The position numbers were made by a program, and so were the translations under genes. Below, one piece after another: positions 8,307 through 17,333 of a stretch of DNA of 64,000 nt (position 1 is its first letter; every line of letters starts with the position of its first letter). The stretch covers positions 620,001-684,000 of the forward strand of contig NZ_JAKNQL010000001.1 in NCBI RefSeq assembly GCF_022662375.1, written 5' to 3'. The DNA is from Pseudomonas sp. CROZ-RG-20F-R04-15 (GTDB lineage: Bacteria; Pseudomonadota; Gammaproteobacteria; Pseudomonadales; Pseudomonadaceae). A model generated the notes under the pieces. It worked only from the letters and a program-made list of their open reading frames with translations. It was not told the origin of the DNA and searched no databases.

Positions 8307-9995
8307 TCAGGCCAGCAGATTCTGCAAAGTGGCCAAGCTATCCGCTTCATCCACGGTCTTGTCCTGGCGCCAGCGCAGCATTCGCGGAAAACGCACGGCG
8401 ATCCCGCTTTTGTGTCGGCGTGACAGGGCAATACCTTCGAAGCCCAGCTCAAACACCAGACTCGGCTTCACACTGCTGACCGGGCCGAACTTCTCCACCG
8501 TAGTCTTGCGCACGATGCTGTCGACCTGACGCATTTCCTCATCGGTCAGCCCCGAATACGCCTTGGCAAACGGCACCAGCGCACGCTGACTCGAATCGGG
8601 CGGGCCGTCCCACACGGCAAAGGTGTAATCGCTGTACAGACTGGCCCGCCGGCCATGGCCGCGCTGCGCGTAAATCAGCACCGCGTCGACGCTGAACGGA
8701 TCGACTTTCCACTTCCACCAAACGCCCATGTCCTTGGTTCGCCCCACGCCATACAGCGAATCCCGCGCCTTGAGCATCATTCCCTCGACACCCAGTCGCC
8801 GCGAAGACTCGCGTTGGCGGGCGAGGTCCAACCAATCAGTGCCGGTCAGCACGGGTGAGGCCAGCAGCACCGGGCTGTTGCAGCGGGCAATCACCGCTTC
8901 CAGTTGCGCCCGACGTTTCGCTTGCGGTTGGTTGCGCCAGTCTTCGCCCTGCCATTCCAGCAAGTCGTAGGCGAGCACCACCACCGGGACGTCGTCGAGG
9001 ATTTTCTTGTCGAGAGTCTTGCGGCCGATGCGTTGTTGCAGCAGAGCGAAGGGCTGCACGGCCGGCGGTTCGGTCGATTGCGGATCGAAGGCGTCTTCAG
9101 TGCGCGGATGCGTGCTTTTCCACACGACGATTTCGCCGTCGATCACCGTACCGTCGGGCAAGCCGTGTACCAGCACATCCAATTCGGGAAAACGCTCGGT
9201 CACCAGTTCCTCGCCCCGCGACCAGATCCACAGCCGGCCTTCACGCTTGACCACTTGTGCGCGGATGCCATCCCATTTCCATTCAATCTGCCAGTCGCTG
9301 GCCGGACCAATCAGGGCTTCGAATTCTTCCACCGGTTGCGACAAGGCATGGGCGAGGAAGAACGGGTACGGTTGGCCGCCACGCTGGGCATGTTCATCGC
9401 TGGATTCAGGGGCGATCAGTTTCAGGTAGCTGGCGGCGCTCGGCCGGTTCGACAGATCGGTGTAACCCACCAAACGCTGCGCCACGCGTTTGCTGTCCAG
9501 CCCGGCCATCGATGCCAAGGCGCGGGTGACCAGCAATTTCGAGACACCGACGCGGAAACTGCCGGTGATCAATTTGATGCACAGCATCAGGCTTGATCGA
9601 TCCAGTTGCGCCCACAGGGCCGGCAGTTGTCGGCTTAAGAACTCCGGGGTTTCACCACGCAGCGGCAGCAGTTTTTCTTCGATCCATTCGGCGAGGCCGG
9701 CGTTGGAGCTGTACGGGTTTTCGGCGAGCACCAGTGAAATGGTTTCCGCCAGGTCGCCAACCGCTTGATAGCTTTCCTCGAACAGCCACGGTTCCAGGCC
9801 GGAGACCTCAACAGCCAGTTCACGCAGGATTCTCACCGGCACCAGTTGCCGGGGCCGGCCACCGGACAGGAAGTATACCGCCCACGCAGCGTCATGCGGT
9901 TCGGCCTGGGCAAAGTACGTCTGCATCGCCGCGAGTTTGGCGTTGCTCGACGTGGTCGCATCGAGTTCGGCGTACAACTCGGCAAATGCTTTCAT
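8307..9995 (-). CDS. ATP-dependent DNA ligase (LIG of the Lhr-associated repair cluster)
   Basis: Joins nicked DNA using ATP through a lysine-AMP intermediate. The 562-residue protein has an N-terminal DNA-binding domain (about 1-225), then the nucleotidyltransferase motif I EWKWDGIRAQ with catalytic Lys near 240, motif IIIa-type sequences (VIDGEIVVW), motif IV EGMMLKARDS and motif V WWKWK, and a C-terminal OB domain. It belongs to the group named cisplatin-damage-response ATP-dependent ligases. Its start overlaps the exonuclease stop by four bases (9992-9995), so the two are coupled. The helicase and MPE partners lie beyond the transporter operon downstream. It supplements the essential NAD-dependent LigA, which is elsewhere. 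Confidence 0.94.
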   Translation of the reverse strand: MKAFAELYAELDATTSSNAKLAAMQTYFAQAEPHDAAWAVYFLSGGRPRQLVPVRILRELAVEVSGLEPWLFEESYQAVGDLAETISLVLAENPYSSNAGLAEWIEEKLLPLRGETPEFLSRQLPALWAQLDRSSLMLCIKLITGSFRVGVSKLLVTRALASMAGLDSKRVAQRLVGYTDLSNRPSAASYLKLIAPESSDEHAQRGGQPYPFFLAHALSQPVEEFEALIGPASDWQIEWKWDGIRAQVVKREGRLWIWSRGEELVTERFPELDVLVHGLPDGTVIDGEIVVWKSTHPRTEDAFDPQSTEPPAVQPFALLQQRIGRKTLDKKILDDVPVVVLAYDLLEWQGEDWRNQPQAKRRAQLEAVIARCNSPVLLASPVLTGTDWLDLARQRESSRRLGVEGMMLKARDSLYGVGRTKDMGVWWKWKVDPFSVDAVLIYAQRGHGRRASLYSDYTFAVWDGPPDSSQRALVPFAKAYSGLTDEEMRQVDSIVRKTTVEKFGPVSSVKPSLVFELGFEGIALSRRHKSGIAVRFPRMLRWRQDKTVDEADSLATLQNLLA

Positions 9996-11026
9996 GCGGG
10001 CATCTCGGCGATGGTCGGTTCGGTGGCGATGTTTTCTTCTTCGTCATCGCCGTATTCGGTGTTGAAACCTTGGGCATCCAGGCCTTTTTCACGCAGATGC
10101 CGCACCAGCACGCCGATCGAGCCGTGGGTGACCATCACCCGTTCCGCACCGGTCTGTTCGATGGCCCACAACAGGCCGGGCCAGTCGGCGTGATCCGAGA
10201 GCACGAAACCACGATCGACACCGCGCCGCCGCCGCGTGCCACGCAAACGCATCCAGCCGCTGGCAAACGCATCGCTGAAATCGCCGAAGCGGCGCATCCA
10301 GTTGCTGCCTCCCGCCGAGGGTGGGGCGATGACCAGGGCCTGGCGCATGATCGGGTCGCTTTTTTTCACGTCGCCGGCGTAGATCGTCGGCGGCAGGTAC
10401 ACGCCAGCCTCGCGGTAGACCCGATTCAGCGGCTCGACCGCGCCGTGGCTGAGGATCGGGCCGAGGGTTTCATCGATACCGTGGAGAATCCGCTGGGCCT
10501 TGCCGAACGAGTAGCAGAACAACACGCTGGCCTTGCCGGCCGCGATGTTCGCGGCCCACCACTGATTGATCTCGCCGAACACCTGCGCCTGCGGCTGCCA
10601 GCGGTAAATCGGCAGGCCAAAGGTCGATTCGGTGATGAAGGTGTGGCAGCGCACCGGTTCGAACGGGGCACAGGTGCCGTCGGGTTCGATCTTGTAATCG
10701 CCCGATGCGACCCAGACTTCGCCGCCGTATTCGAGGCGTACCTGTGCCGACCCGAGCACGTGGCCGGCGGGATGAAAACTCAAGGTGACACCGTGGTGCG
10801 TCAGGCGCTGCCCGTAGGCGAGGGTTTGCAGGTTGATGTCCTGACCGAGGCGCGCACGCAGAATCCCTTCGCTGGCGCTGCTGGCCAGGTAATGCTGGTT
10901 GCCGGTGCGCGCGTGATCGCCGTGGGCGTGAGTAATGACCGAGCGCTCGACGGGGCGCCAAGGGTCGATATAAAAGTCACCCGCAGGGCAATACAAACCT
11001 TCGGGACGCGCGATAACAAGGTCCAT
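9992..11026 (-). CDS. Ligase-associated exonuclease (metallo-beta-lactamase fold)
   Basis: COG1236-type metallo-beta-lactamase/beta-CASP-like nuclease of 344 residues, the EXO member of the lig-exo-lhr-mpe repair cluster. The zinc motif HAHGDHARTG (HxHxDH) is near residues 34-43. Later motifs include GSAQVRLEY, WVASGDYK, ITESTFGLP and a distal SDHADWPG. It is the first gene of the pair and overlaps the ligase by four bases. Upstream is a 70-base gap, then an inverted-repeat element and convergent quiP-side sequence. The family is certain. Preference for DNA ends is inferred from the cluster and not visible in the sequence. Confidence 0.92.
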   Translation of the reverse strand: MDLVIARPEGLYCPAGDFYIDPWRPVERSVITHAHGDHARTGNQHYLASSASEGILRARLGQDINLQTLAYGQRLTHHGVTLSFHPAGHVLGSAQVRLEYGGEVWVASGDYKIEPDGTCAPFEPVRCHTFITESTFGLPIYRWQPQAQVFGEINQWWAANIAAGKASVLFCYSFGKAQRILHGIDETLGPILSHGAVEPLNRVYREAGVYLPPTIYAGDVKKSDPIMRQALVIAPPSAGGSNWMRRFGDFSDAFASGWMRLRGTRRRRGVDRGFVLSDHADWPGLLWAIEQTGAERVMVTHGSIGVLVRHLREKGLDAQGFNTEYGDDEEENIATEPTIAEMPA

Positions 11027-11095
11027 GTCGTTACCAGGAATGGGGGGCTTGTTAGCTATGAGGCTGGCGCGTGTCTGGAAGTTCTATCGACTTTG

Positions 11096-11318
11096 AAAAG
11101 CCACCCTCACCCCAGCCCTCTCCCGGAGGGAGAGGGAGCCGACCGAGGTGTCTGGCGAGTGACATCGACCTGAAAAACCGAGTCGATTATGGATTTGGCA
11201 GAGCACCAACCGAGTTAACTCCGGATTCGGTACAACACCTTCAGGTCGGCGTAGATCTGCAGCTACCCCCAATCAGTCCCCTCTCCCTCCGGGAGAGGGT
11301 TAGGGTGAGGGGCTTTTG
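11096..11318. repeat. MITE-like intergenic element, copy 1
   Basis: The terminal parts are near-perfect inverted repeats: left AAAAGCCACCCTCACCCC and, at the right, GGGTGAGGGGCTTTTGAT. Each is followed by a palindromic CCCTCTCCC-GGA-GGGAGAGGG block. The interior shares segments such as ATCGACCTGAAA and TTCAGGTCGG with copy 2 at 20036-20228. No coding capacity. Copy 3 is at 63033-63191. Confidence 0.8.
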
Positions 11319-11327
11319 ATGTTTGCC

Positions 11328-13778
11328 TTATTTGCCGGGAGTAAGAGTCAGACGGGTCTTGCCATACACCCGATCAAAGTTCTGCGGCTGCATCGGCAAG
11401 CCGATGTACTGCCCCTTCAGCCACGCATCAATCCCGTTGAGGTAATTCGGACTCACCGGATTCCCCGATTGCCCCGTACCGTTCTGCCCCATCAGTGGCT
11501 CAGCCTGGCCGAAGTCGACGATGAAGCGCATCGACGGCGCGCGCGAGGTTGTGAAGTCCTGACCCCAAGGGAACGCTGCAGTGTTCAACGTCGTGTGATC
11601 ACCACCCGCTGCCAGTGGGCCGCGCACGGTCTGGCCATTGCTATTCTTCCAGGCATAGCTGTGCAACTTGCCCCATTGCCAGGCCCGGTGGTCAGCGCCC
11701 AACTGACTGTCGCCAGCGCTGATCGCTGCGGCAAAGCTGCGGGCGAGAATCACCGCTTTGTCCTCTTTCGACGGCGTGCGGATGTCATCCCAAAACGGAC
11801 TGTCTTCACGTCCCAACAGATGATCGGCCTGCGCCGCATAGGACAAATCCCCGTTAGCAATAAACGCTTTCCACGCCGGGCTCGATTCCGGGCCGAGTTC
11901 GTCGAGGAAGATCTGCTTCATGCTTTCTTGCAGGAACAGTTCGTAAATCGCCGCATCCGCCGAGGTCGGGCTGAGCTTGCCGTCGAATGCCATCAACCGC
12001 GTGAACGCTTCACGCGCCTTGCTGCGATCCGCTTCCGGCAGGGCATCGATAGCCTGTTTCAACGGTTGTTTCATGCCCGGCGCCTCGAAGACTTTTTTCA
12101 GCTTGGCGGCGAAGGTGGTGGTCTGGTCGTACTGCATGGCGATCACGCTGCGGCTGTCATGCTTGCCGCTGCCGGCCAGTTCCGCCAGACGCTCGCCACG
12201 CTCCGGCGCCGCCCATGAATTGGACAGTTGCATGCCATAACCGTGAGGAATCACGCGCTGGTTGGCGGTGCCGAGCCAGCCTTGTGCTGGATCCTGATCG
12301 TACGGATGCAGCATCGGGTCGGCGTAACCGTCCCAGTCGTAACGACCTTCCCAGCCCGGCGATGGCAGCAAACCTTCGCCTTCGCGGCGATTGGGGTAGC
12401 GCCCGGTGACTTGCCAGCCAATGTTGCTCGCATCGGCGAACACCAGATTCAGGGCGATGGCGCGGATTTCCCGGCTGGCGTCCGACGCTCGTTCCACGGT
12501 TTGCGCGCGGGTCAGGTCAAAAAACGCATCCAGCGACTTGTCGTCGGTGAAGCTCGGCGTTTGCAGGGCCAGGCCGAAACCGTTGCCTTGCGCCGCAGCT
12601 TGGGCACTGTTGAGCAGCGCGCCGTGGCGGGTTTCATAGACCGCTTCACGAATTGGTCGCTGGCCTTTGACGAAGTAGGTTTCGTTGCGCACGCCCAGCG
12701 GCTGCCATTTGCCGTTGACCTCGTAGGTCAAACTGCTGCCCTGGCGACGGATTTTTTCCAGGAACAGGTCCTGGTTGTCGCCGAGCACGCTGGTCATGCT
12801 CCACGCGACTTTGCCGTTAAAGCCACCGAGGACCAGCGGTAAACCGGCAACGGTTACGCCCGCCGCCTGATATTTCGGTGCGCGAATCTGCACGAAGCTC
12901 CACAACGATGGCGCGGCCAGCGGCCCATGGGCGTCGCTGGCCAACAAGCTCTTACCGCTGCGGCTGCGTTGCGGGGCGATCGCCCAGTTATTCGAAGACG
13001 TGGTGCCGAGCAAGTTAAGTGCCGACAGTTGCTGGCTGGCGCCGCTCAGTTCAGTCAGCCCGGGAATCTGCCCGTTGAGCTTGAGGCCTTGCAGTTTGTC
13101 GGCTTCGGCCAGCGGCAGGTTTTCGTCGGGCGCGGACGGCGTCAGCCAGGCGAGTTTGTCCGTGGTCACGGTTTGCGCGAGCACCAGCGAGGAAATTTCT
13201 TCCGGCAGGTTGGCTGACTGGCTGAAATTCAACAGGGCGAAAATCAGCGCCGAGTCTTCCGGTTTCCAGTATTCAGGCTTGTAACCGCTGGAGGCGAGAT
13301 CACCCGGCAACTTGTCGGCATAGCGGAACAGGTAGGCGTTGACGCCCCGCGCATAGACTTCGAAGAAGCGCTTGAGGCGTGGCGACGAGGCCTTGTACAG
13401 CTCGCCGGCGCTTTTCTTCAGATTGACCGCGCGCATGTAGCGGTCGGCGTCGAGCATCGATGCGCCGGACATTTCCGCCAGACGGCCCTGAGCCAACAGG
13501 CGCAGGGTGACCATCTGGTTGATGCGGTCGCTGGCGTGCACATAGCCGAGGCTGAACAGCGCGTCGTGGAAGGTATTGCTCTCGATCAACGGCATGCCCA
13601 TGGCATTGCGTCGCACCGACACGTTCTGCGCCAGGCCCTTGAGCGGCTGCACGCCGGAGGTCGGTGGGAGGGTGTCCTGAGCGTTCCAGGTCTGGCAACC
13701 GGACAGGCCCAAAACACCGGCCACTGTTGCGGCAACGCCGAACCGGGGAAGAAAATGTGTGAGGGCTGGCGAGGCCAT
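11328..13778 (-). CDS. quiP: Acyl-homoserine lactone/penicillin acylase QuiP
   Basis: Ntn-hydrolase of the penicillin-acylase family. P. aeruginosa QuiP (PA1032) hydrolyses the amide of long-chain N-acyl-homoserine lactones, giving quorum quenching and carbon use. The 816-residue sequence aligns by eye with QuiP from its first residues (MASPA...FLPR, then [23 protein letters not shown]). The self-cleavage site and catalytic N-terminal Ser of the beta subunit are at residues 261-263 in [12 protein letters not shown]. The N-terminus has a lipobox-like LSGC (Cys28), so it may be a lipoprotein or simply exported to the periplasm. It is monocistronic, followed by a MITE-like repeat. Acyl-chain specificity cannot be read from the sequence. 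Confidence 0.92.
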   Translation of the reverse strand: MASPALTHFLPRFGVAATVAGVLGLSGCQTWNAQDTLPPTSGVQPLKGLAQNVSVRRNAMGMPLIESNTFHDALFSLGYVHASDRINQMVTLRLLAQGRLAEMSGASMLDADRYMRAVNLKKSAGELYKASSPRLKRFFEVYARGVNAYLFRYADKLPGDLASSGYKPEYWKPEDSALIFALLNFSQSANLPEEISSLVLAQTVTTDKLAWLTPSAPDENLPLAEADKLQGLKLNGQIPGLTELSGASQQLSALNLLGTTSSNNWAIAPQRSRSGKSLLASDAHGPLAAPSLWSFVQIRAPKYQAAGVTVAGLPLVLGGFNGKVAWSMTSVLGDNQDLFLEKIRRQGSSLTYEVNGKWQPLGVRNETYFVKGQRPIREAVYETRHGALLNSAQAAAQGNGFGLALQTPSFTDDKSLDAFFDLTRAQTVERASDASREIRAIALNLVFADASNIGWQVTGRYPNRREGEGLLPSPGWEGRYDWDGYADPMLHPYDQDPAQGWLGTANQRVIPHGYGMQLSNSWAAPERGERLAELAGSGKHDSRSVIAMQYDQTTTFAAKLKKVFEAPGMKQPLKQAIDALPEADRSKAREAFTRLMAFDGKLSPTSADAAIYELFLQESMKQIFLDELGPESSPAWKAFIANGDLSYAAQADHLLGREDSPFWDDIRTPSKEDKAVILARSFAAAISAGDSQLGADHRAWQWGKLHSYAWKNSNGQTVRGPLAAGGDHTTLNTAAFPWGQDFTTSRAPSMRFIVDFGQAEPLMGQNGTGQSGNPVSPNYLNGIDAWLKGQYIGLPMQPQNFDRVYGKTRLTLTPGK

Positions 13779-13870
13779 GGCAAAGCTCCTGCGGGGGGTA
13801 GCGTCAGTAAAGGCGCTACGTTAGAGAGCAGGAGGTGGCCGCGCAAGCGGGGCGAGTGGTTATTTCTTGC

Positions 13871-13903
13871 CATTGATCGCTCCCACGCTTTGCATGGGAG
13901 CGA
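13871..13903. repeat. Hairpin, short REP-like palindrome
   Basis: GATCGCTCCCACGC-TTTGC-ATGGGAGCGATC is a near-perfect palindrome between the quiP promoter region and the end of the GST gene. It resembles the half-units of the larger repeat at 58430-58537 and may terminate the GST transcript. Confidence 0.65.
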
Positions 13904-13913
13904 TCCGCTCGGG

Positions 13914-14558
13914 TCAAGCCTTCGGTGGATTGATTTTCTGCACCAGTGCGTAGGCCTTCACCGTCGCCGGGCGATCCTTGATGTGGTTGAACCAGCGCTG
14001 CACATGCGGGAAGTCTTCAAGGTTCTGGCTTTGCCATTTGTGCGAGACGATCCATGGATAGATCGCCATGTCGGCAATGCTGTATTCGCTGCCGGCGACG
14101 AATTCGTTATCAGCCAGTTGCTTGTTCAACACGCCATACAAACGTGCGGTCTCGTCGATGTAGCGCTTGATTGCATAGGGGATTTTCTCCGGGGCGAACT
14201 GGCTGAAGTGGTGATTCTGTCCGGCCATTGGCCCCAGGCCGCCCATTTGCCAGAACAGCCATTGCAGCGCCGTTTGCCGACCGCGCAGGTCCTTGGGCAG
14301 AAACTTCCCGGTCTTCTCCGCCAGATACAAAAGAATCGCCCCGGACTCGAACAGCGACAACGGTTCGCCGCGATCGGCCGGTTCATGATCGACGATGGCC
14401 GGGATGCGGTTGTTCGGGGCGATTTTCAGAAAATGCGGCTGAAACTGCTCACCCTGACTGATGTTGATCGGGTGCACGTTGTACGGCAGGCCGGCTTCTT
14501 CGAGAAACAGGGAAATCTTGTGGCCGTTGGGGGTGGTCCAGTAATACAGGTCGATCAT
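13914..14558 (-). CDS. yfcG: Glutathione S-transferase, YfcG-type disulfide-bond oxidoreductase
   Basis: Homologue of E. coli YfcG, a GST-fold enzyme with glutathione-dependent disulfide reductase activity. Start chosen at MIDLYYWTTPNG because the minus strand has TTTGGAG seven bases upstream and because YfcG begins MIDLYF. A longer in-frame start 14 codons upstream has no support. The 214 residues show the thioredoxin-like N-domain with the active-site Thr of TTPNGHK, the cis-Pro loop NNRIPAIVDH, the glutathione-binding ESGAILLYLAEKTG, and the helical C-domain (WLFWQMGGLGPMAGQNHHF). It is a single gene facing away from the hydrolase at 14690. Physiological substrate unknown. Confidence 0.9.
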   Translation of the reverse strand: MIDLYYWTTPNGHKISLFLEEAGLPYNVHPINISQGEQFQPHFLKIAPNNRIPAIVDHEPADRGEPLSLFESGAILLYLAEKTGKFLPKDLRGRQTALQWLFWQMGGLGPMAGQNHHFSQFAPEKIPYAIKRYIDETARLYGVLNKQLADNEFVAGSEYSIADMAIYPWIVSHKWQSQNLEDFPHVQRWFNHIKDRPATVKAYALVQKINPPKA

Positions 14559-14657
14559 GGAAAACTCCAAAGCTGAAATGGACGTGCGTGCGGACAGCAA
14601 ACGCCGGCGTCAGGTCGTCCCGTGTGCGTTCGATAGCTTGCCTAGAAGGAAGAGGTG

Positions 14658-14693
14658 ATGCTGAACTGCGCAGAATTCAATGACCCTGCATGA
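14658..14693 (+). CDS. 11-codon leader ORF coupled to hydrolase gene
   Basis: ATG at 14658 follows the strongest ribosome binding site in the area (AGAAGGAAGAGG, 14644-14655). It encodes MLNCAEFNDPA and stops at TGA 14691-14693, which overlaps the ATG (14690-14692) of the next gene in the ATGA configuration. The downstream gene has no good ribosome binding site of its own, so this short ORF may load ribosomes for it. It could also be chance; conservation in relatives would decide. Confidence 0.4.
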   Translation: MLNCAEFNDPA

Positions 14694-15262
14694 GAAAAAT
14701 CGCCATGGAGCTTCAGGCCAACGCTGCACTGATCATCATCGACCAGCAAAAAGGCATCCTGCAGCCGCGTTTGGGTCGAAGGAATAATCCTCTGGCGGAA
14801 GCGCGAATCCTTGATCTGCTGGGGCTGTGGCGGCGTAGCGCAAGGCCGGTGATTCATGTGCAGCATCTGTCGCGTGAACCGGATTCGGTGTTTTGGCCGG
14901 AGCAGGAAGGGGTGGAGTTTCAGGAGAGGTTTTTGCCGCAGGATGGCGAATGGCTGATTCAGAAACAGGTGCCGGATGCGTTTTGTACCACGGGATTAGA
15001 GGCGCGGTTGCGTGAGGCGGGCATCTGGCAATTGATCATTGTCGGTGTGGCGACGAACAACTCAGTGGAGTCAACGGCACGTACGGCGGGCAATCTAGGC
15101 TTTGCTGCGTGGGTGGCGGAGGATGCGTGCTTTACCTTCGACAAGGCCGATTATTTCGGCACGTTGCGCACGGCTGAAGAGGTGCACGGGATGTCGCTGG
15201 GGAATTTGCAGGGTGAGTATGCGACGGTGGTCAACTCTGCACAGATTTTGGCAGCAGGCTGA
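14690..15262 (+). CDS. Isochorismatase-like hydrolase with Ser at the nucleophile position
   Basis: A 190-residue member of the isochorismatase/cysteine-hydrolase superfamily. The Asp of the usual triad is D18 (IIIDQQK) and the Lys is K92 (WLIQKQVPDAF). The position normally occupied by the nucleophilic Cys in GVxTDxCV-TAR reads VATNNSVESTAR, with Ser125. Isochorismatases proper also lack the Cys, so a hydrolytic role on an ether or amide substrate is possible, but no substrate can be named. The ATG at 14690 overlaps the stop of a leader ORF. An alternative start is 14705 (MELQANA). Monocistronic, followed by a REP pair. Confidence 0.8.
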   Translation: MRKIAMELQANAALIIIDQQKGILQPRLGRRNNPLAEARILDLLGLWRRSARPVIHVQHLSREPDSVFWPEQEGVEFQERFLPQDGEWLIQKQVPDAFCTTGLEARLREAGIWQLIIVGVATNNSVESTARTAGNLGFAAWVAEDACFTFDKADYFGTLRTAEEVHGMSLGNLQGEYATVVNSAQILAAG

Positions 15263-15286
15263 AAATGATTCTGTGAATGTGCCGGC

Positions 15287-15388
15287 CTCTTCGCGAGCAG
15301 GCTCGCTCCCACAAGGATCGCGGTGGGCACAAAAGCCCTGACCGGCGCAGATCAAATGTGGGAGCGAGCTTGCTCGCGAAAGCGGCAG
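15287..15388. repeat. REP doublet (REPIN) between hydrolase and SEC-C gene
   Basis: Two inverted REP cores: TTCGCGAGCAGGCTCGCTCC at about 15289 and GTGGGAGCGAGCTTGCTCGC at about 15359, with a non-conserved spacer between them. It is located between convergent genes. Confidence 0.85.
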
Positions 15389-15418
15389 GTCAAGCGAAGA
15401 GGGTCTTCGCCTAGAGCA

Positions 15419-15622
15419 TCAAGCGCCGTGGCACTTCTTGAATTTCTTGCCGTTGCCGCATGGGCAAGGGTCGTTGCGGCCGACGTCTTTCAGGGCGTTG
15501 CGCACCGGTTCCTGGTGGGCGTGGCCGCAGTTCGGGCCGTGCACGTGGCCATGGTCATGCTCGTGATGATGGTCATGATCGTGGTTGCAGTCAGGGCCAT
15601 GGACATGAGGTTGCTGGGTCAT
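15419..15622 (-). CDS. Histidine-rich SEC-C metal-binding protein (67 aa)
   Basis: A small protein with two parts. The N-terminal half is packed with His and Asp ([20 protein letters not shown], then [11 protein letters not shown]). The C-terminal SEC-C zinc motif is [20 protein letters not shown]. Both parts suggest binding of zinc, nickel or copper. SEC-C motifs occur at the SecA C-terminus and in YchJ, where they bind zinc and proteins. Its ATG overlaps the stop of the LEA-type lipoprotein gene by four bases, so they are co-translated. A possible role is metal storage or trafficking next to the envelope protein, but this is inference. Confidence 0.85.
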   Translation of the reverse strand: MTQQPHVHGPDCNHDHDHHHEHDHGHVHGPNCGHAHQEPVRNALKDVGRNDPCPCGNGKKFKKCHGA

Positions 15623-16113
15623 CGGTGTTGCTCCGGAATTAAATCGGCGGGGATTATCACGCCATTGCGCTCAAGGTGCACGTAGTGGGCGATGAATAAA
15701 CCGGTTTCCATTTCGCCCTGCAAACGATAGGGAATCTGCTGGTTCGGATTTTTCAGCATTTTCACCACGTCTTTTACCTTCGGCCACAGGTTGGTGCGGA
15801 TTGGTACTTTGAAGTAGGCACTGCGCTTGGGCCCCACGGTGAACCAGTGTTCATGCTCGCCTTCGGCCAGCAGCATGTCGGCCAGATGAATGCGGTATTC
15901 GAGGCCGCGCACGGTCAGGTCGCTGTCGTTGGGGTTGTCGATGCGAAAGTGCAGAATGAATTTCTGTTCGAGCAGTTTGGCGCGCACCACTTCGACTTTC
16001 ACCAGATGCACGGCGGGGTCGACGCTGTCATCGCTGAACCACGACGCGCAGCCGCCGAGGTTCAGGATCAGCATCAGGGTGAAAACCTGGAATGTGCGCC
16101 ATTGACTGAGCAT
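15619..16113 (-). CDS. LEA type 2 (WHy-domain) lipoprotein
   Basis: The 164-residue product has a lipoprotein signal (hydrophobic stretch then LGGCASW, Cys22) and a WHy/LEA14-like domain ([20 protein letters not shown], then [11 protein letters not shown]), the beta-sandwich found in water-stress and membrane-associated proteins. It should be anchored in the cell envelope facing the periplasm. It forms a two-gene unit with the His-rich SEC-C protein through a four-base overlap. The YchJ gene ends 42 bases upstream on the same strand, so all four minus-strand genes 15419-17134 may be one transcript. Function unknown; stabilising or stress-related roles are only suggested by the family. Confidence 0.85.
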   Translation of the reverse strand: MLSQWRTFQVFTLMLILNLGGCASWFSDDSVDPAVHLVKVEVVRAKLLEQKFILHFRIDNPNDSDLTVRGLEYRIHLADMLLAEGEHEHWFTVGPKRSAYFKVPIRTNLWPKVKDVVKMLKNPNQQIPYRLQGEMETGLFIAHYVHLERNGVIIPADLIPEQHR

Positions 16114-16155
16114 CGAGTAAAACTCCCTTTGGTCCCAGTCTAGTTGCCGACGAAT

Positions 16156-16632
16156 CTACGCGCCGAAATACCCCGCGCAGCATTTCTTGAACTTCTGCCC
16201 GCTGGCGCACGGGCAACTGTCGTTGCGCCCCAGCTTCAATTGCACCGTCGGATCAATGAAATACCAGCGTCCGCTGTTCTGCACGAACGAGGAGCGCTCG
16301 CGATGGCTGTGTTCACCCTGATCGTCGTGCCAGCGCGCGGTGAAGGTGACGAAGGCGTGTTCCGGCTGACCGCCGAAGACTTCCGAGCTTTCGACATCCA
16401 GGCCGAGCCAGGTGCTTTGCGCGCTCCAGTCGCTGATCGATTGACGATTCAGTCCCGCTTGCTGAGCAGGCAGGGTAGTCGCCACAAGGTAATCGATCAG
16501 ACCCAGCACATACGCGCTGTAGCGCGAACGCATCAAGGCTTCGGCGCACGGCGCCGGATGGCCGTCGTGATAATGACCGCAGCAGGCATCCAGCAGATTG
16601 CCGCTGCCACATGGGCAAATGGCTGTACTCAT
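16156..16632 (-). CDS. ychJ: YchJ-family SEC-C protein
   Basis: A 158-residue UPF0225/YchJ protein with SEC-C-type zinc motifs at both ends: [14 protein letters not shown] near residues 6-19 and [19 protein letters not shown] at the C-terminus, around an NTF2-like core ([19 protein letters not shown]). The start at 16632 is chosen because the first zinc motif follows immediately and it lies four bases after the upstream gene's stop. A longer in-frame start would overlap that gene. Its biochemical function is not established. A second SEC-C protein (15419-15622) lies two genes downstream in the same direction. Confidence 0.9.
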   Translation of the reverse strand: MSTAICPCGSGNLLDACCGHYHDGHPAPCAEALMRSRYSAYVLGLIDYLVATTLPAQQAGLNRQSISDWSAQSTWLGLDVESSEVFGGQPEHAFVTFTARWHDDQGEHSHRERSSFVQNSGRWYFIDPTVQLKLGRNDSCPCASGQKFKKCCAGYFGA

Positions 16633-16636
16633 TGCA

Positions 16637-17134
16637 TTACCACCAGTATTTCCCGAAGTTTTCCGGATTGGCCCAGAATCGCGAGTTGAGCCAGTCGGGG
16701 ACTTGTTTGTAGTCAAGCAGATCGTAGGTGAACAGGGTCAGCACTTGATCGTCGCGTTGAAAGCGTTCGCTGGCTTGCAACGCCAGCGAATAGAAGTCGG
16801 TTTCCTGCCAGCCACTGGCCGACAGATCCGCCAGCACGGCAATGCGGCTGGCATTGAGATTACGAATTCCGCCCAACAGATTCAGGCTATCGCGCTTGGG
16901 CAAATGTTCCAGGCAATCGACCACCAGCGCCAGATCGAAACGCTGCGCTGTCAGTTCGGCGGGCAATGCGCCCGGCGCCGCATGGGCGACGATGGTGTCC
17001 GGGTGCGCTTCTTTAAAGGCACTCAGGGCGGGAAATTCGCTGGCGCCGATCAGCAGCAGACGCGCCGGGGCGTAGCGATCCAGCAAAGCGGCCAACGCCT
17101 GTTGCGGCGTGCGGGAAGAAATGGCGACGTTCAT
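16637..17134 (-). CDS. Conserved Pseudomonas protein, DUF6231-like, Rossmann/methyltransferase-like
   Basis: A 165-residue protein that resembles the nucleotide-binding half of class I methyltransferases: [21 protein letters not shown] around residues 24-44 and [15 protein letters not shown] around 85-99, where a methyltransferase would have its post-motif region. The glycine-rich SAM loop is poorly conserved (IGASEFP), so catalysis is doubtful. I recall this family as DUF6231 but could not check. It ends with the aromatic [12 protein letters not shown]. It lies four bases upstream of ychJ and is probably co-transcribed with it. No signal peptide. Confidence 0.75.
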   Translation of the reverse strand: MNVAISSRTPQQALAALLDRYAPARLLLIGASEFPALSAFKEAHPDTIVAHAAPGALPAELTAQRFDLALVVDCLEHLPKRDSLNLLGGIRNLNASRIAVLADLSASGWQETDFYSLALQASERFQRDDQVLTLFTYDLLDYKQVPDWLNSRFWANPENFGKYWW

Positions 17135-17333
17135 CGAAGCTCCTCAATCAGACCGCCAAGACTAGCCTGCCTGACGATGTCGGCAAAGAGCCCTGTTTCG
17201 CCAGTGAGTGGTCATTGCGGCAAAGTCCTGTGAACACGGTCGCAAACAGGCATGGCCTATTGCTGGCGGAGATTAAAACTCCGGTCTTTACTCCCTGAAT
17301 CGGTTCTAAGCCGATCCCTCAGGAGAAAACCAG

